A stretch of DNA of 64,000 nucleotides. Origin: Rhabditoides inermis (Eukaryota > Nematoda > Chromadorea > Rhabditida > Rhabditidae). Where the stretch lies: assembly GCA_963966185.1 (NCBI GenBank), contig CAWZYM010000410.1, forward strand, positions 124,501-188,500, in the 5' to 3' direction. The translations under genes and the position numbers were made by a program. This document shows positions 1-10,512 of the stretch, piece after piece (positions within the stretch are counted from its first letter, which is position 1; every line of letters begins with the position of its first letter). The notes under the pieces were generated by a model. It saw only the letters and a list, made by a program, of their open reading frames with translations, made no database searches and was not told the DNA's origin.

Positions 1-430
1 TTAGTTATCACGGATCCAATATTATAAAATCTCTACTCTCGCCTTTGATCACAGACAGCCGTTCCGCGCGTTTCAGCGGTCAAGTTCTATCAGTAGCTGG
101 TTGACAATGAATAGTTATCACGGATCTAATATTATAAAATCTCTACTCTCGCCTTTGATCACAGACAGCCGCTTCGCGCGCCTCAGCGGTCAAATTCTAT
201 CAGTAGATGGTTGACAATGATTAGTTATCACGGATCCAATATTATAAAGTCTCTACTCTCGCCTTTGATCACAGACAGCCGTTCCGCGCGCCTCAGCGGT
301 CAAATTCTATCAGTAGCTGGTTGACAATTATTAGTTATCACGGATCTAATATTATAAAATATCTACTCTCGCCTACGATCATAGACAGCCGCTCCGCGCG
401 CCTCCGCGGTCAAATTCTATCAGTAGATCA
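1..430. repeat. Satellite A array, 110-bp monomer (about four copies)
   Basis: The phrase ttagttatcacggat recurs at 1, 111, 221 and 331, giving a period of exactly 110 bp. Each monomer ends with a GC-rich core (gctccgcgcgcctcagcgg) followed by tcaaattctatcagtagctgg. The array runs off the left edge of the window. It is the same family as the large array at 34367-36458. No coding potential is visible. Confidence 0.95.
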
Positions 431-638
431 GTAATTATAATAATATATGATACTGATATACATTGATACTGATATGCATTCTTTCCTACTCTCTGATCTT
501 TCACTCTCTCGTATGCACATAGAGGGCGCTCCGGCACACTCCGCGGTAAAGCCTATCAGAAACTGGTTGACAATTTTTATTTATTAGAGATACAAATATA
601 ATTTATAGTTATCACTGGTCTTTTATTATAAAGTCAAT
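431..638. repeat. Hybrid of satellite B and satellite A monomers
   Basis: After the last A monomer the sequence changes to a B-type monomer (gatcagtaattataataata, then ctgatatgcattc and tatgcacatagagggcgctc). It then returns to a degraded A-type piece (ggttgacaatttttatttat, atagttatcactggtc) just before the AG microsatellite. The same A-type remnant precedes the AG tract at 4700-4790, so this order belongs to the larger repeat. Confidence 0.8.
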
Positions 639-680
<42 letters not shown>

Positions 681-815
681 GGAGAAAGAGAGACGAAAGA
701 GAGAGCGAGAGAGAGAAAGACGAAAGAGAGAGAGAGAGATAGAGAGAGAGAGATAGAGAGAGAGCAAGAGAGGGAGAGAGGGAGAGAGGGAGAGAAAGAG
801 AGAAAGAGAGGTGAG
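639..815. repeat. (AG)n microsatellite with GAAA interruptions
   Basis: This is a purine-only stretch of AG dinucleotides broken by GAAAG, GGG and single pyrimidines. A shorter copy lies at the equivalent place before the next C body (about 4790-4820). The long Ser-Leu minus-strand open frame over it is a by-product of the dinucleotide repeat. Confidence 0.95.
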
Positions 816-835
816 AAAAGGAATTGGATGAAAAA

Positions 836-1709
836 AGGAGGTTACATAGTATTTCGCCTCGCCTCACTTCCCTGATTGAATATAGAATGACGTGAGTGCA
901 TATAGTAATGTTTTATTGTATGTGCTCAGAAAATAAAAGTTGCACAGTTTGTTGGAGTGTGGTGAGCTGTTTCGTAGTGCGTGGTGATGTTCTCGCTCAT
1001 TTGCACAATTGACTGTCTTTTTCTCTGACATCAGACAGACTGGCAGCTGGCGCACTCTCACCTCGCCACACTCTCTCGTCGTGGGGCAATAAAGTGGCGT
1101 CGATTAGAGGAATTTAATTGATAGCGGGCGTCAGAGGTCACAAAAAGATGCAAATTTTGGTAGAAGTGTAGTGGCCACCTATTTGTATGTTGTAGTAAAG
1201 GGAGATCTGACACGGTTGCCTAGTTTTCTTGATCAGCCCGCGACAACTGTTTGGTGTCGCCTCACCTCGATTAAATCACTTCGTGAAAAGAAACCAGGAG
1301 GAGTTATAAAAAGATTACGGGCCAATTTGTAGGTGAGGGAGTGTAGAGGAGTGACGTCGAAACCGTTTTTCGATAGCTGAAGTCTGCGATTCGCAGTACT
1401 CGTTCTTGTAAGGCCTACTCGATGCAACCGTTCAACGACCTAACCGTCTCTTCATCTGACACACTATTTCGCTCTTTTTTCTGTCTGACTCTCTCTGATT
1501 ACGCGCTGTTTCGTCGAATTTTCTTTAAGGCTTATAGCTCCGCGGATATGAGAGATAAAGGGCTGAAAATTGGAATCCTGCATCTCGGGACCGAGACCAT
1601 CGGATCGATGTCACGTTTGGCTAGATAGGAGTAGTGGGTGGCGCGGTAGAGCGATGGACGGACGGACAAAAAGTGCGGAAACCATAGGGCATTTGACACT
1701 TACACCCGA
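836..1709 (-). mobile_element. G-type element body (C segment), copy 1, with module tail
   Basis: This single-copy body of about 870 bp is repeated at 4857-5722, at about 7938-8700 and, truncated, at 10513-11020. It ends with the common module tail: gaaaccatagggcattt, then acacccga directly before a CTAG hairpin. Read on the minus strand it would start with TCGGGTGT. It contains TTATAAAAAG and AATAAA motifs, but no open frame is kept between copies. Its own satellite array lies upstream (1-638). Confidence 0.6.
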
Positions 1710-1730
1710 CTAGCGCGCTTCGCGCGCTAG
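1710..1730. repeat. 21-bp CTAG palindrome, head of G1
   Basis: The sequence starts with ctagcgcgc, has a ttc loop and closes with gcgcgctag: a 9-bp perfect stem with CTAG at both ends. It is preceded by the tail end ...CGA. The same palindrome followed by the same leader occurs at 5723, 33718 and 51939; the copy at 8701 leads into a D body. Confidence 0.9.
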
Positions 1731-1990
1731 AAATATAGGTATAAAATAGAGGAGAAAATTATCTATCGATTGATATATAGATTGACTTGATATGTGCTCT
1801 GGAAGTGCTGATAGGAGCTGTGCTAGAAGTGCTGTTGTCAGTCTTCCAGTAGATGACTTATCTTTATTTATTATCTTATTTTTTTTAATTTTCAGTAATT
1901 TTAAATAATTAGAAAGTGTCACAGTCTATCAGTATCCGGTTGATAGTTACTGCTTTTGTACAAATAATATATTTACTATACTCTTATAGT
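1731..1990. repeat. G leader segment
   Basis: A leader with TATAAAATAG and a short tandem ctggaagtgctg / ctagaagtgctg. It is repeated after the same palindrome at 5744-5945, 33739-33990 and 51960-52210. It ends in an A-satellite-like piece (agtctatcagtatccggttg). The copy at 5744 has lost part of the gaagtgctg repeat. Confidence 0.8.
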
Positions 1991-3080
1991 AGGCTCGCCC
2001 ACCAGTTTCGCTCCCTCGCGCAAGAGAGCCGAGCGCGACGAAATAGGTTAGACGACGAGAGACGGCAGAGAAATAGAGACAGGCGCGCGCCAGCCGGCCA
2101 CTCCCGACAACCATGACACAAAATCTTTGGTTTTTAAACGTTTATACCAAAACTCATTCAATAATCACCAATGCACATGACTAGTCAATCATCGAATCAG
2201 TGTTAAGAAAGTAATGCCATAAACCAAGAATATACATGATGTTAGACAGGCATAAACCAGCGCAAACATATTTATTTCGATTTAGAGATTACGATAGAAC
2301 ATGACAATTTGATTGTTGTTAGGTGTATGTCCGAGATGTCAGTAGTCCTTTATGAAGACGCGCTGCTGGGCTGTCATCCACGAGAACCTGCAACAAGTAC
2401 GTTTCAGGGCTATCGCTATCATCATATTGCTGTTGAATCACCACTGTTATGAATACATTTACACAAAGTAAAACCGCGAAATTAAAAACCTTTTCTGTGC
2501 GAGAGTGCAAGGTGGAGAGTGGAGAGAACGGGCATGCGAGGCGGCGATGTTTGTCGGATCACAGCCGCGCGGTCTTCCCGTCTCGCGGGCTCGGTACGAC
2601 ATCATCTGCAACCATGACGAATACTACAATAAAACACAACTACATGAAATATGATAATCGCAATCCTTACGTCCTTACCTCATCCAGAATCTGGCGCCAC
2701 ACACTTGCGATGACTGCGCAGCTTCTTGCGCAACGAAACCGGCTTGATCAGCGCGGTGCGCCAGCTCCATCATTATCCAACTGAAACACACTACTTCGCA
2801 ATCACAACTGTAGGTTGTGAGTGAGCACAATGAAAACTATTATAAAACACGAAGGCGACAAATATAGATCATGGAATAAACAGTCATACAACAACGCGAC
2901 ATACATACGAACGGAAAAAAATCAACAGGAAATCCTGAGCTAAATGCGAGCCTATGATATAACAAATTATAACAAATGCATACAAAACAAACAGAAAGAA
3001 TTTCGAAAATAATCAAAAACAGCTGATGGGAACACCGTACCGCGGGATGGCGGGAAGCCATTGCGAATAGAGCAAAAAAA
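1991..3080. other. Unique, GC-richer island inside G1
   Basis: This stretch has no second copy in the window, unlike almost everything around it. It includes a CpG-rich patch at 1995-2115 and another at about 2510-2790. A 17-base string beginning cgcaagagagccgagcg (near 2019) recurs in the promoter-like segment at about 44910. It may be host DNA captured by, or interrupted by, the repeat. There is no long open frame. Confidence 0.6.
2319..2790 (-). pseudogene. Possible fragment of a spliced gene (minus strand)
   Basis: On the minus strand a candidate exon end at 2679 is followed by a strong donor (GGATGAG then GTAAGG). Two candidate acceptors lie downstream, one after GTTGCAG near 2610 and one after AACAG at 2444. 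The last segment (about 2443-2319) reads VIQQQYDDSDSPETYLLQVL and then further to a stop, with a composition more protein-like than the repeat frames. I do not recognise the product. Frame continuity across the proposed introns is unproven, and chance remains likely. Confidence 0.2.
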
Positions 3081-3084
3081 AATC

Positions 3085-3108
3085 GCGCTCTATCTGTAGA
3101 TAGAGCGC
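3085..3108. repeat. Perfect 11-bp stem hairpin at the satellite boundary
   Basis: gcgctctatct, a 2-base gt spacer, then agatagagcgc. It is followed by a T-rich run and sits just before the B satellite array starts. It resembles a bacterial terminator in shape but the context is eukaryotic. It may mark the end of the captured island. Confidence 0.7.
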
Positions 3109-3154
3109 AATAATTTTTTGATCAGAAAATGCTGAGCTAGTTGCGCGCTTAGTA

Positions 3155-4700
3155 TAGAAGGCGCTCCGGCGCGCCTCCGCGGTCAAAGCCTATCAGTAGA
3201 TCCGTAATAAAAAATCGCAATATAATGATCACTGATACTGATATCTTTTTTCCGACTCTCTGATCTCTTATTTTCTCGTATTCACATAGAAAGCGCTCCG
3301 GCACGCTTCGCGCGCCTCCGCAGTCAAAGCCGATCAGTAGATCAGTAATAATAAGAATATATTGATCATTGTTACTGATATGCATTCTCTCCGACTCTCT
3401 GATATTTCACTCTCTCGGATGCACATAGGAGGCGCTCCGGCACGCTTCGAGCGTCTCCGCGGTCAAAGTCTATCAGTAGATCAGTAATAATAAGAATATA
3501 TTGATCACTGTTACTGATATGCATTTTCTCCGACTCTCTGATCGTTACTTTCTCGTATGCACATAGAAAGCGCTCCGGCACGCTTCGCGCGCCTCCGCGG
3601 TCAAAGTCGATCAGTAGATCAGTAATAATAAGACTTTATTGATCACTGCTACTGATATGCATTTTCTCCTACTCTTTGATCTTTCACTCTCTTGTATGCA
3701 CATAGAAAGCGCTCCGGCACGCTTCGCGCGCTTCCGCGGTCAACGTCGATCAGTAGATCAGTAATTATAACAAAAACATTGGTCACTGATACTGATATGC
3801 ATTTTCTTCTACTCTCTGATATTTTACTCTCTCGAATGCACATGAAGGGCGCTCCGGCACGCTCCGCGCGCCTCCGCGGTCAAAGCCGATCAGTGGATCA
3901 GTAATTATAATAATACATCGATCACTGATACTGATATGCATTTTCTCCGACTCTCTGATTTTTTACTGTTTCCTATGCACATAGAAAGCGCTCCGGCACG
4001 CTCCGCGCGCCTCCGCGGTCAAAGTCGATCAGTAGATCAGCAATTATAATAATATATTGATCACTGCTACTGATATGCATTCTCTCCTTCTCTCTGATCT
4101 TTCACTCTCTCGTATGCACATAGAAAGCGCTCCGGCACGCTTCGCGCGCCCCCGCTGTCAAAGTCGATCAGTAGATCAGCAATTATAATAATATATTGAT
4201 CACTGCTACTCATATGCATTCTCTCCTACTCTCTGATCTTTCACTCTCTCGTATGCACATAGAAAGCGCTCCGGCACGCTCCGCGCGCCCCCGCTGTCAA
4301 AGCCGATCAGTAGATCAGCAATTATAATATTATATTGATCACTGCTACTGATATGCATTCTCTCCTACTCTCTGATCTTTCACTTTCTCGTATGCACATA
4401 GAAAGCGCTCCGGCTTCGCGCGCCTCCGCGGTCAAAGTCGATCAGTAGATCAGCAATTATAATAATATATTGATCACTGCTACTGATTTGCATTCTCTTC
4501 TACTCTCTGATCTTTCACTCTCTCGTATGCACATAGAAAGCGCTCCGGCACGCTTCGCGCGCCTCCGCGGTCAAAGTCGATCAGTAGATCAGCAATTATA
4601 ATAATATATTGATCACTGCTACTGATTTGCATTCTCTCCTACTCTCTGATCTTTCACTCTCTCGTATGCACATAGAAAGCGCTCCGGCACGCTCCGCGGT
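3155..4700. repeat. Satellite B array 1, about 139-bp monomer, roughly 12 copies
   Basis: The phrase gcgctccggcacgcttcgcg recurs about every 138-139 bp. Each monomer also has gatcactgatactgatatgc and an actctctgatctttcactct pyrimidine tract. The GC core plus (g)cggtcaaagtc(g/t)atcagtag is shared with satellite A, so A and B have a common origin. Small minus-strand frames (for example 3149-3843) are repeat shadows. Confidence 0.95.
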
Positions 4701-4788
4701 AAAAGCCTATCAGTAGCTGGTTGACAATTACTATTTATTATAGATCTAAGTATAATTTATAGTTATCACTGGTCTAATATTATAAAAT

Positions 4789-4824
<36 letters not shown>

Positions 4825-4856
4825 AGAAAAAAATGATGGATTAGAAAAGGAGAGGG
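4701..4856. repeat. A-satellite remnant and short (AG)n tract
   Basis: It contains ggttgacaattactattta, atagttatcactggtc, and then an AG run from about 4790. The order is the same as at 570-835, in front of the C body. Confidence 0.85.
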
Positions 4857-5722
4857 ATGAGAAAAGGAGCTTACATAGTATTTCGCCTCGCCTCACTTCC
4901 CTGATTGAATATAGAATGACGTGAGTGCATATAGTTATGTTTTATTGTATTTACTCAGAATATAGTAATCGCGCAGTTTGTTGGAGTGTGGTGAGCTGTT
5001 TCGTAGTGCGTGGTGATGTTCTCGCTCATTTGCACAATTGACTGTCTCTTTCTCTGACATCAGACAGACTGGCAGCTGGCGCACTCTCACCTCGCCACAC
5101 TCTCTCGTCGCGGGGCAATAAAGTGGCGTCGATTAGAGGAATTTAATTGATAGCGGGCGTCAGAGGTCACAGAAAGATGCAAATTTTGGTAGAAGTGTAG
5201 TGGCCACCTATATGCATGTTGTAGTGAAGGGAGACCTTACACGATTGCCTAGTTTTCTTGAACAGCCCGCGACAACTGTTTGGTGTCGCCTCGCCTCGAC
5301 TAAATCACTTCGTGAAAGGAAACCAGGAGGAATTATAAAAAGATTACGGGCAGATTTGTAGGTGAGGGAGTGTAGAGGAGTGACGTCGAAACCGTTTCTC
5401 GATAGCTGAAGTCTGCGATCCGCAGTACTCGTTCTTGTAAGGTCTACTCGCCGCACCCGATTCGCCAGTGACCCGTCTCTTCATCTGACACACTATTTCG
5501 CTGCTTTTCTGTCTGACTCTCTCCGATTACGCGCTATTTCGTCGGACATTCTGGAGCTTATAGCTCCGCGGATATGAGAGATAACGAGCTGAAAATTGGA
5601 ATCCTGCATCTCGGGACCGAGACCATCGGATCGATGTCACGTTTGGCTAGATAGGAGTAGTGGCTGGCGCGGTAGAGCGATGGACGTACGGAAACCATAG
5701 GGCATTTTGCACTTACACCCGA
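4857..5722 (-). repeat. C body, copy 2, with module tail
   Basis: Near-identical to 836-1709, with scattered substitutions and a short deletion before the tail. It ends accatagggcattttgcact...cga, directly followed by the next CTAG palindrome at 5723. No frame is kept between copies. Confidence 0.85.
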
Positions 5723-5945
5723 CTAGCGCGCTTCGCGCGCTAGAAATCTAGGTATAAAATAGAGGAGAAAATTATCTATCGATTGATATATAGATTGACT
5801 TGATTTGTGCTGTCAGTCTTCCAGTAGATGACTGATCTTATTTATTTCCTTTTTTACTTTCAGTAATTTTAAATAATTAGAAAGTGTCACAGTCTATCTG
5901 GTTGATAGTATATGGTTGACTTCTTTTCTACAGATGTATTTACTA

Positions 5946-7545
5946 TGCTCATAGAAGGCGCTCCGGCACGCTCCGCTGTCAGAGCCTATCAGTAGATCAG
6001 TAATTATAATAATATACTAATCACTGATACTAATATGCATTTTCTCCGACTCTCTGATTTCTTACTCTTTCTTATGCACATAGAAGGCGCTCCGGCACGC
6101 TTCGCGCGCCTCCGCGGTCAAAGCCGAACAGTATATCAGTAATTATAATAAAACATTGATCACTGATACTGATATGTATTCTCTCCTACTCTCTGTTATT
6201 TTACTCTTTCGTATGCACATAGAAGGCGCTCCGGCACGCTTCGCGCGCCTCCGCGGTCAAAGCCGAACAGTAGATCAGTAATTATAATAATATACTGATC
6301 ACTGATACTGATATGCATTTTCTCCGACTCTCTGATTTTTTACTCTTTCGTATGCACATAGAAGGCGCTCCGGCACGCTTCGCGCGCCTCCGCGGTCAAA
6401 GCCGATCAGTAGATCAGTAATTATAAAAATACATTGATCACTGAAACTGACTTGCATTTTCTCCGACTCTCTGATTTTTTACTCTTTCGTATGCACATAG
6501 AAGGCGCTCCGGCACGCTTCGCGCGCCTTCGCGGTCAAAGCCGTTCAGTATATTAGTAATTATAATAAAACATTGATCACTGATACTGATATGCATTCTC
6601 TCCTACTCTCTGATATTTTTTTCTCTTTCGTATGCACATAAAAGGCGCTCCGGCACGCTTCGCGCGCCTCCGCGGTCAAAGCCGATCAGTCGATCAGTAA
6701 TTATAAAAATACATTGATCACTGATACTGACATGCATTTTCTCCGACTCTCTGATTTTTTACTCTTTCGTATGCACATAGAAGGCGCTCCGGCACGCTTC
6801 GCGCGCCTCCGCGGTCAAAGCCGATCAGTAGATCAGTAATTATAAAAATACATTGATCACTGATACTGACATGCATTTTCTCCGACTCTCTGATTTTTTA
6901 CTCTTTCGTATGCACATAGAAGGCGCTCCGGCACGCTTCGCGCGCCTCCGCGGTCAAAGCCGATCAGTAGATCAGTAATTATAAAAATACATTGATCACT
7001 GAAACTGATATGCATTTTCTCCGACTCTCTGATTTTTTTACTCTTTCGTATGCACATAGAAGGCGCTCCGGCACACTTCGCGCGCCTCCGCGGTCAAAGC
7101 CGATCAGTAGATCAGTAATTATAAAAATACTTTGATCACTGATACTGATATGCATTCTCTCCTACTCTCTGATATTTTACTCTTTCGTATGCACATAAAA
7201 GGCGCTCCGGCACGCTTCGCGCGCCTCCGCGGTCAAAGCCGATCAGTCGATCAGTAATTATAAAAATACATTGATCACTGATACTGACATGCATTTTCTC
7301 CGACTCTCTGATTTTTTACTCTTTCGTATGCACATAGAAGGCGCTCCGGCACGCTTCGCGCGCCTCCGCGGTCAAAGCCGATCAGTAGATCAGTAATTAT
7401 AAAAATACATTGATCACTGATACTGACATGCATTTTCTCCGACTCTCTGATTTTTTACTCTTTCGTATGCACATAGAAGGCGCTCCGGCACGCTTCGCGC
7501 GCCTCCGCGGTCAAAGCCGATCAGTAGATCAGTAATTATAATAAT
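5946..7545. repeat. Satellite B array 2, about 139-bp monomer, roughly 12 copies
   Basis: The phrase gaaggcgctccggcac recurs at 6361, 6500, 6641, 6780 and 6919, a spacing of 139-141 bp. Monomers here end gccgatcagtagatcagtaa and are more uniform than in array 1, suggesting recent homogenisation. Confidence 0.95.
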
Positions 7546-7596
7546 ATGACGTGAGTATGACGTGAATTATAAAAATATGACGTGAGAATGACGTGA
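7546..7596 (+). promoter_or_regulatory. Cluster of four TGACGTGA (CRE-like) motifs
   Basis: TGACGTGA starts at about 7547, 7558, 7578 and 7589, separated by 11, 20 and 11 bp. It is one base from the CRE/ATF palindrome TGACGTCA. The last copy is the normal start of the C segment (gaatgacgtgagtgcatata); the others look like a local expansion. Regulatory function is unproven. Confidence 0.4.
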
Positions 7597-7615
7597 GTGC
7601 ATATAGTATGTTTTA

Positions 7616-7885
7616 TTGTATGTGCTCAGACCATCGGATTGTGAAGCAAGCCTACCGCCGCCGGAGTGGAGACGAGGCCCAGGAAGGAAACGCGCCACAT
7701 GGGACGAGAAGCTGAAGGAGGATGTCGGGCCCACGCCTGCCGTGCGCGCAAAGGTTACCTCGAGGGATACTTCGTTCCGCAAAGCTTGGAACACTCGCAA
7801 TGGGCAGTGGATGGACGCTGTTATGGACATGGTACAAGACCGCGTCAAGTGGTCAGAACTGGTTCACACGATGCTCGCCGGCTAA
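7616..7885 (+). pseudogene. Fragment resembling the C-terminal end of a non-LTR retrotransposon ORF2
   Basis: An 89-residue frame. Residues 19-29 read RRGPGRKRATW, and residues 68-82 include AVMDMVQDRVKWSELV, followed by a stop at residue 90. A basic GRP/GRK...W stretch followed by an A.DR..W..L motif is typical of the region after the reverse transcriptase in many LINE-type ORF2 proteins. No reverse transcriptase or endonuclease motifs are present, and upstream DNA is satellite, so this is a 5'-truncated remnant. Its codons are GC-richer than the surroundings. A chance frame is less likely, because both motifs occur in order with the expected short spacing. Confidence 0.55.
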
Positions 7886-7937
7886 GGAGCGACAATGCTC
7901 CAGATAATCTACGGAGAATCGGCCGAGGAGTGAGTGA

Positions 7938-8700
7938 GTGTATGTGCTCAGTGTGGTTAGCTGTTTCGTAGTGCATGGTGATGTTCTCGCTTATTTGCAC
8001 AGTTTACTGTCTCTTTCTCTAACAGCAGACAGACTGGCAGCTGGCGCACTCTCACCTCGCCACACTCTCTCTCGCGGGGCAATAAAACGACGTCGATTAG
8101 AGGAATTTAATTGATAGCGGGCGTCAGAGGTCACAAAAAGGTGCAAATTTTGGTAGAAGTGTAGTGGCCACCTATTTGCATGTTGTAGTGAAGGGAGACC
8201 TTACACGATTGCCTAGTTTTCTTGAACAGCCCGCGACAACTGTTTGGTGTCGCCTCGCCTCGACTAAATCACTTCGTGAAAGAAAACCAGGAGGAGTTAT
8301 AAAAAGATTACGGGCAGATTTGTAGGTGAGGGAGTGTAGAGGAGTGACGTCGAAACCGTTTTTTGATAGCTGAAGTCTGCGATTCGCAGTAATCGTTCTT
8401 GTAAGGTCTACTCGCCGCAGCCGATTCGTCAGTGACCCGTCTCTTCATCTGACACACTGTCTCGCCTGTTTTCTGTCTGACGCTCTCTGATTACGCGCTA
8501 TTTCGTCGGACTTTCTTGAGCTTATAGCTCCGCGGATTTGAGAGATAAAAGGGTGGAGGTTTAAATTGAGCATCTAGAGATCGAGGGCTTTGCGGCAATA
8601 TCAAATTTAGCGAAATCCATAGAGCCGTGGCGCAGGGAAAACCATGTACGGATGTACACCATAGGACATTTAGACAGAGCGGCGCAGCGGCGCGCTGCGA
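7938..8700 (-). repeat. C body, copy 3, with a diverged tail
   Basis: It resumes at gtgtggttagctgtttcgta and follows the other C copies up to about 8545. It then diverges through 8560-8690 and ends caccataggacattt, a small gcgcagcggcgcgctgcg hairpin and A, directly before the palindrome at 8701. Confidence 0.8.
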
Positions 8701-9557
8701 CTAGCGCGCTTCGCGCGCTAGAAACCTCTAATGCAACTAAGAAGTACATTACAATACAAAACACAGAAAATGAAGACAATTGAACGTTGTTTACAAATTT
8801 GTTTACTTGTTTACACTTTATGTAAACAACATTATTGAACTCACCTCCAAGTCTACTACACGTTATACACCTTTCAAACACGTTTTCAGTTTGTTCACAT
8901 ATTTGTTTACTTGTTTACAACATATGTAAACAACATTTTCGAACTCACCAATAATGTTACTAAACATTTGACATCTTCAAAACTCATTTTCAGGTTGTTT
9001 ACAAAGTTGTTTACTTGTTTACGTCATCTGTAAACAACATTGTTGAACTCGCCTCTTGGTGTACTACATCTTAGACACCTTCAAAACAAACTCTAATTTT
9101 GTTTACAAAGTTGTTTACTTGTTGACAAACATGTAAACAACAACATCGCTGACTTGCCTCCAGGTCACATACCAAGTTTGAACTTTTTGGCATCAAAACT
9201 GACCAAGATACGTCATTTCCATATTTGGAAATATGCAAATGAGGTCGAAAAGCAAAACTTAAATTCTCGACCCTACAGTACCTTAACCCCAAAAGGGCAT
9301 CTCAGTAGCTTGAAAACGAAACATAGTTTACATAAAAAGTGCTAAAAATTTCGTCTCATGAGATGTTCATGAGAGTTTCGGTCAACCCATATAAGGAATG
9401 GTCAGATCAGGACCCCAGGTAAAATTTTGCGTGCGGTGAGCACCTCAGATCTAATTTCCTTACCTCAACTCCCAACGATCACTACAAAAAGAGATACTCA
9501 TCCGGACAAACAGACAGACAAACACCATAGCATAATTTATAGGGGGTGGGCGGGTGA
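8701..9557 (-). mobile_element. D1: D-type hairpin-headed module
   Basis: The head is the 21-bp CTAG palindrome (8701-8721), unusual for a D module. Four ~120-bp subrepeats follow, each with two to three gtttacttgtttac blocks and gtaaacaacatt. The single-copy body holds a CArG-octamer pair (9219-9240) and a second CArG box at 9387-9396. The tail is caccatagcataatttatag, then gggcgggtga. On the minus strand it starts TCACCC and ends in CTAG. Confidence 0.55.
9219..9240 (+). promoter_or_regulatory. CArG box plus POU octamer, D version
   Basis: CCATATTTGG at 9219-9228, a 4-bp gap, then ATGCAAAT at 9233-9240, followed by gagg. The first fits the SRF consensus CC(A/T)6GG and the second is a perfect octamer. 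The arrangement also occurs in E modules with different AT bases inside the CArG box. Confidence 0.5.
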
Positions 9558-9610
9558 CTAGCCCGAGCGGCGCTGGCGCGCCGCTCGGGCTAGGGCCGCC
9601 TTCGGCGGCC
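9558..9610. repeat. Double hairpin, D-type head
   Basis: The first stem is ctagcccgagcggcg...cgccgctcgggctag (9558-9593). The second is ggccgcc-ttc-ggcggcc (9594-9610), with a CTTCGG loop that is very stable in RNA. Identical heads start at 28167, 29119, 30075, 32770, 46027 and 50991, always in front of a D body. Confidence 0.95.
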
Positions 9611-10512
9611 TCAACACTCAAACATCAAAACTGAAATCATCACTCAAATCTAATTTCATAACTAAATTATGTCCACAAACCTCTAAACCAACTAAGAAGT
9701 ACATTACAATACGAAATACCAAAAATGAAGACAATTGAACGTTGTTTACAAATTTGTTTACTTGTTTACACTTCATGTAAACAACATTTTTGAACTCGCC
9801 TCCAAGTCTACTACACGTTACACATCTTCAAAACACGTTTTCAGGTTGTTTACACATTTGTTTACTTGTTTACAACATCTGTAAACAACATTTTTGAACT
9901 CATCAATAATGTTACTAAACATTTGACATCTTAAAAACACATTTTCAGGTTGTTTACAAAGTTGTTTACTTGTTTACATCATATGTAAACAACATTTTTG
10001 AACTCGCCTCTTGGTGTACTACATCTTAGACACCTTCAAAACAAACATTAAATTTGTTTACAAAGTTGTTTACTTGTTGACAAACATGTAAACAACAACA
10101 TCGCTGACTTGCCTCCAGGTCACATACCAAGTTTGGACTTTTTGGCATCAAAACTGACCAAGATATGACATTACCATATTTGGAATTATGTAAATGAGGT
10201 CAATAATCAAAATTTAAATCACCGACCCTACAGTACCTTAACCCTAAAAGGGCATCTCAATAGCTCAAAAACGAACCATAGTTTACATAGAATTAGCCAT
10301 CTCTCAGATTCTATGTTCTCAGATATGCAAATTTTCTAGGGAGAACCCATATAAGGAACGGTCAGATCAGGACCTCAGGTGAACGATTGCGTGCGGTGAC
10401 CACCTAGGATCTAATTTCCATACCTCAACCCCCAACGATCACTACAACTTGAGATACAAGTGCGGACAAACAGACAAACTCCATAGCATAATTTTAAGGG
10501 GGTGGGGGGTGA
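9558..10512 (-). mobile_element. D2: D-type module, fused to a C segment
   Basis: Head 9558-9610, subrepeats to about 10100, then the body with a CArG box at 10347-10356. The tail ctccatagcataattttaag runs to ggggggtga. No hairpin follows. Instead a C segment starts internally at agggagacc, with GTGA shared by both partners, so the junction probably arose by microhomology. The module is nearly identical to 28167-29118. Confidence 0.55.

Larger units (their letters stand above)
1710..5722 (-). mobile_element. G1: satellite-bearing hairpin-headed element, about 4.0 kb
   Basis: In plus-strand order: CTAG palindrome, leader (aaatataggtataaaatag...), a unique island, 139-bp satellite B array, AG tract, C body and the tail accatagggcatttt ending in CGA. 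The next CTAG palindrome follows directly. On the minus strand this reads 5'-TCGGG ... hairpin-CTAG-3', as expected for Helitron-like elements, several of which carry central tandem repeats. No Rep or helicase coding is present. The repeat structure is directly visible; the class assignment is inferred. Confidence 0.45.
5723..8700 (-). mobile_element. G2: satellite-bearing hairpin-headed element, about 3.0 kb
   Basis: It has the same order as G1: 21-bp CTAG palindrome (5723-5743), leader (5744-5945), satellite B (5946-7545), C body (about 7938-8700) and the tail caccataggacattt ending in GCGA. It differs from G1 by lacking the unique island and carrying a retrotransposon-like fragment at the satellite/C junction. 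No AG tract remains. Confidence 0.45.

Noticed and set aside
634..867. Long Ser/Leu-rich minus-strand open frame
   Set aside because: It is the translation of the (AG)n microsatellite, with no start context or conserved domain.
1290..1310. TATA box (TTATAAAAAG) of a gene in the C body
   Set aside because: No coding frame or conserved transcript structure follows in any C copy; AT-rich matches of this kind are common by chance.
3085..3108. Bacterial-type intrinsic terminator
   Set aside because: The hairpin plus T-rich run fits the shape, but nothing else in the window is bacterial and no gene precedes it.
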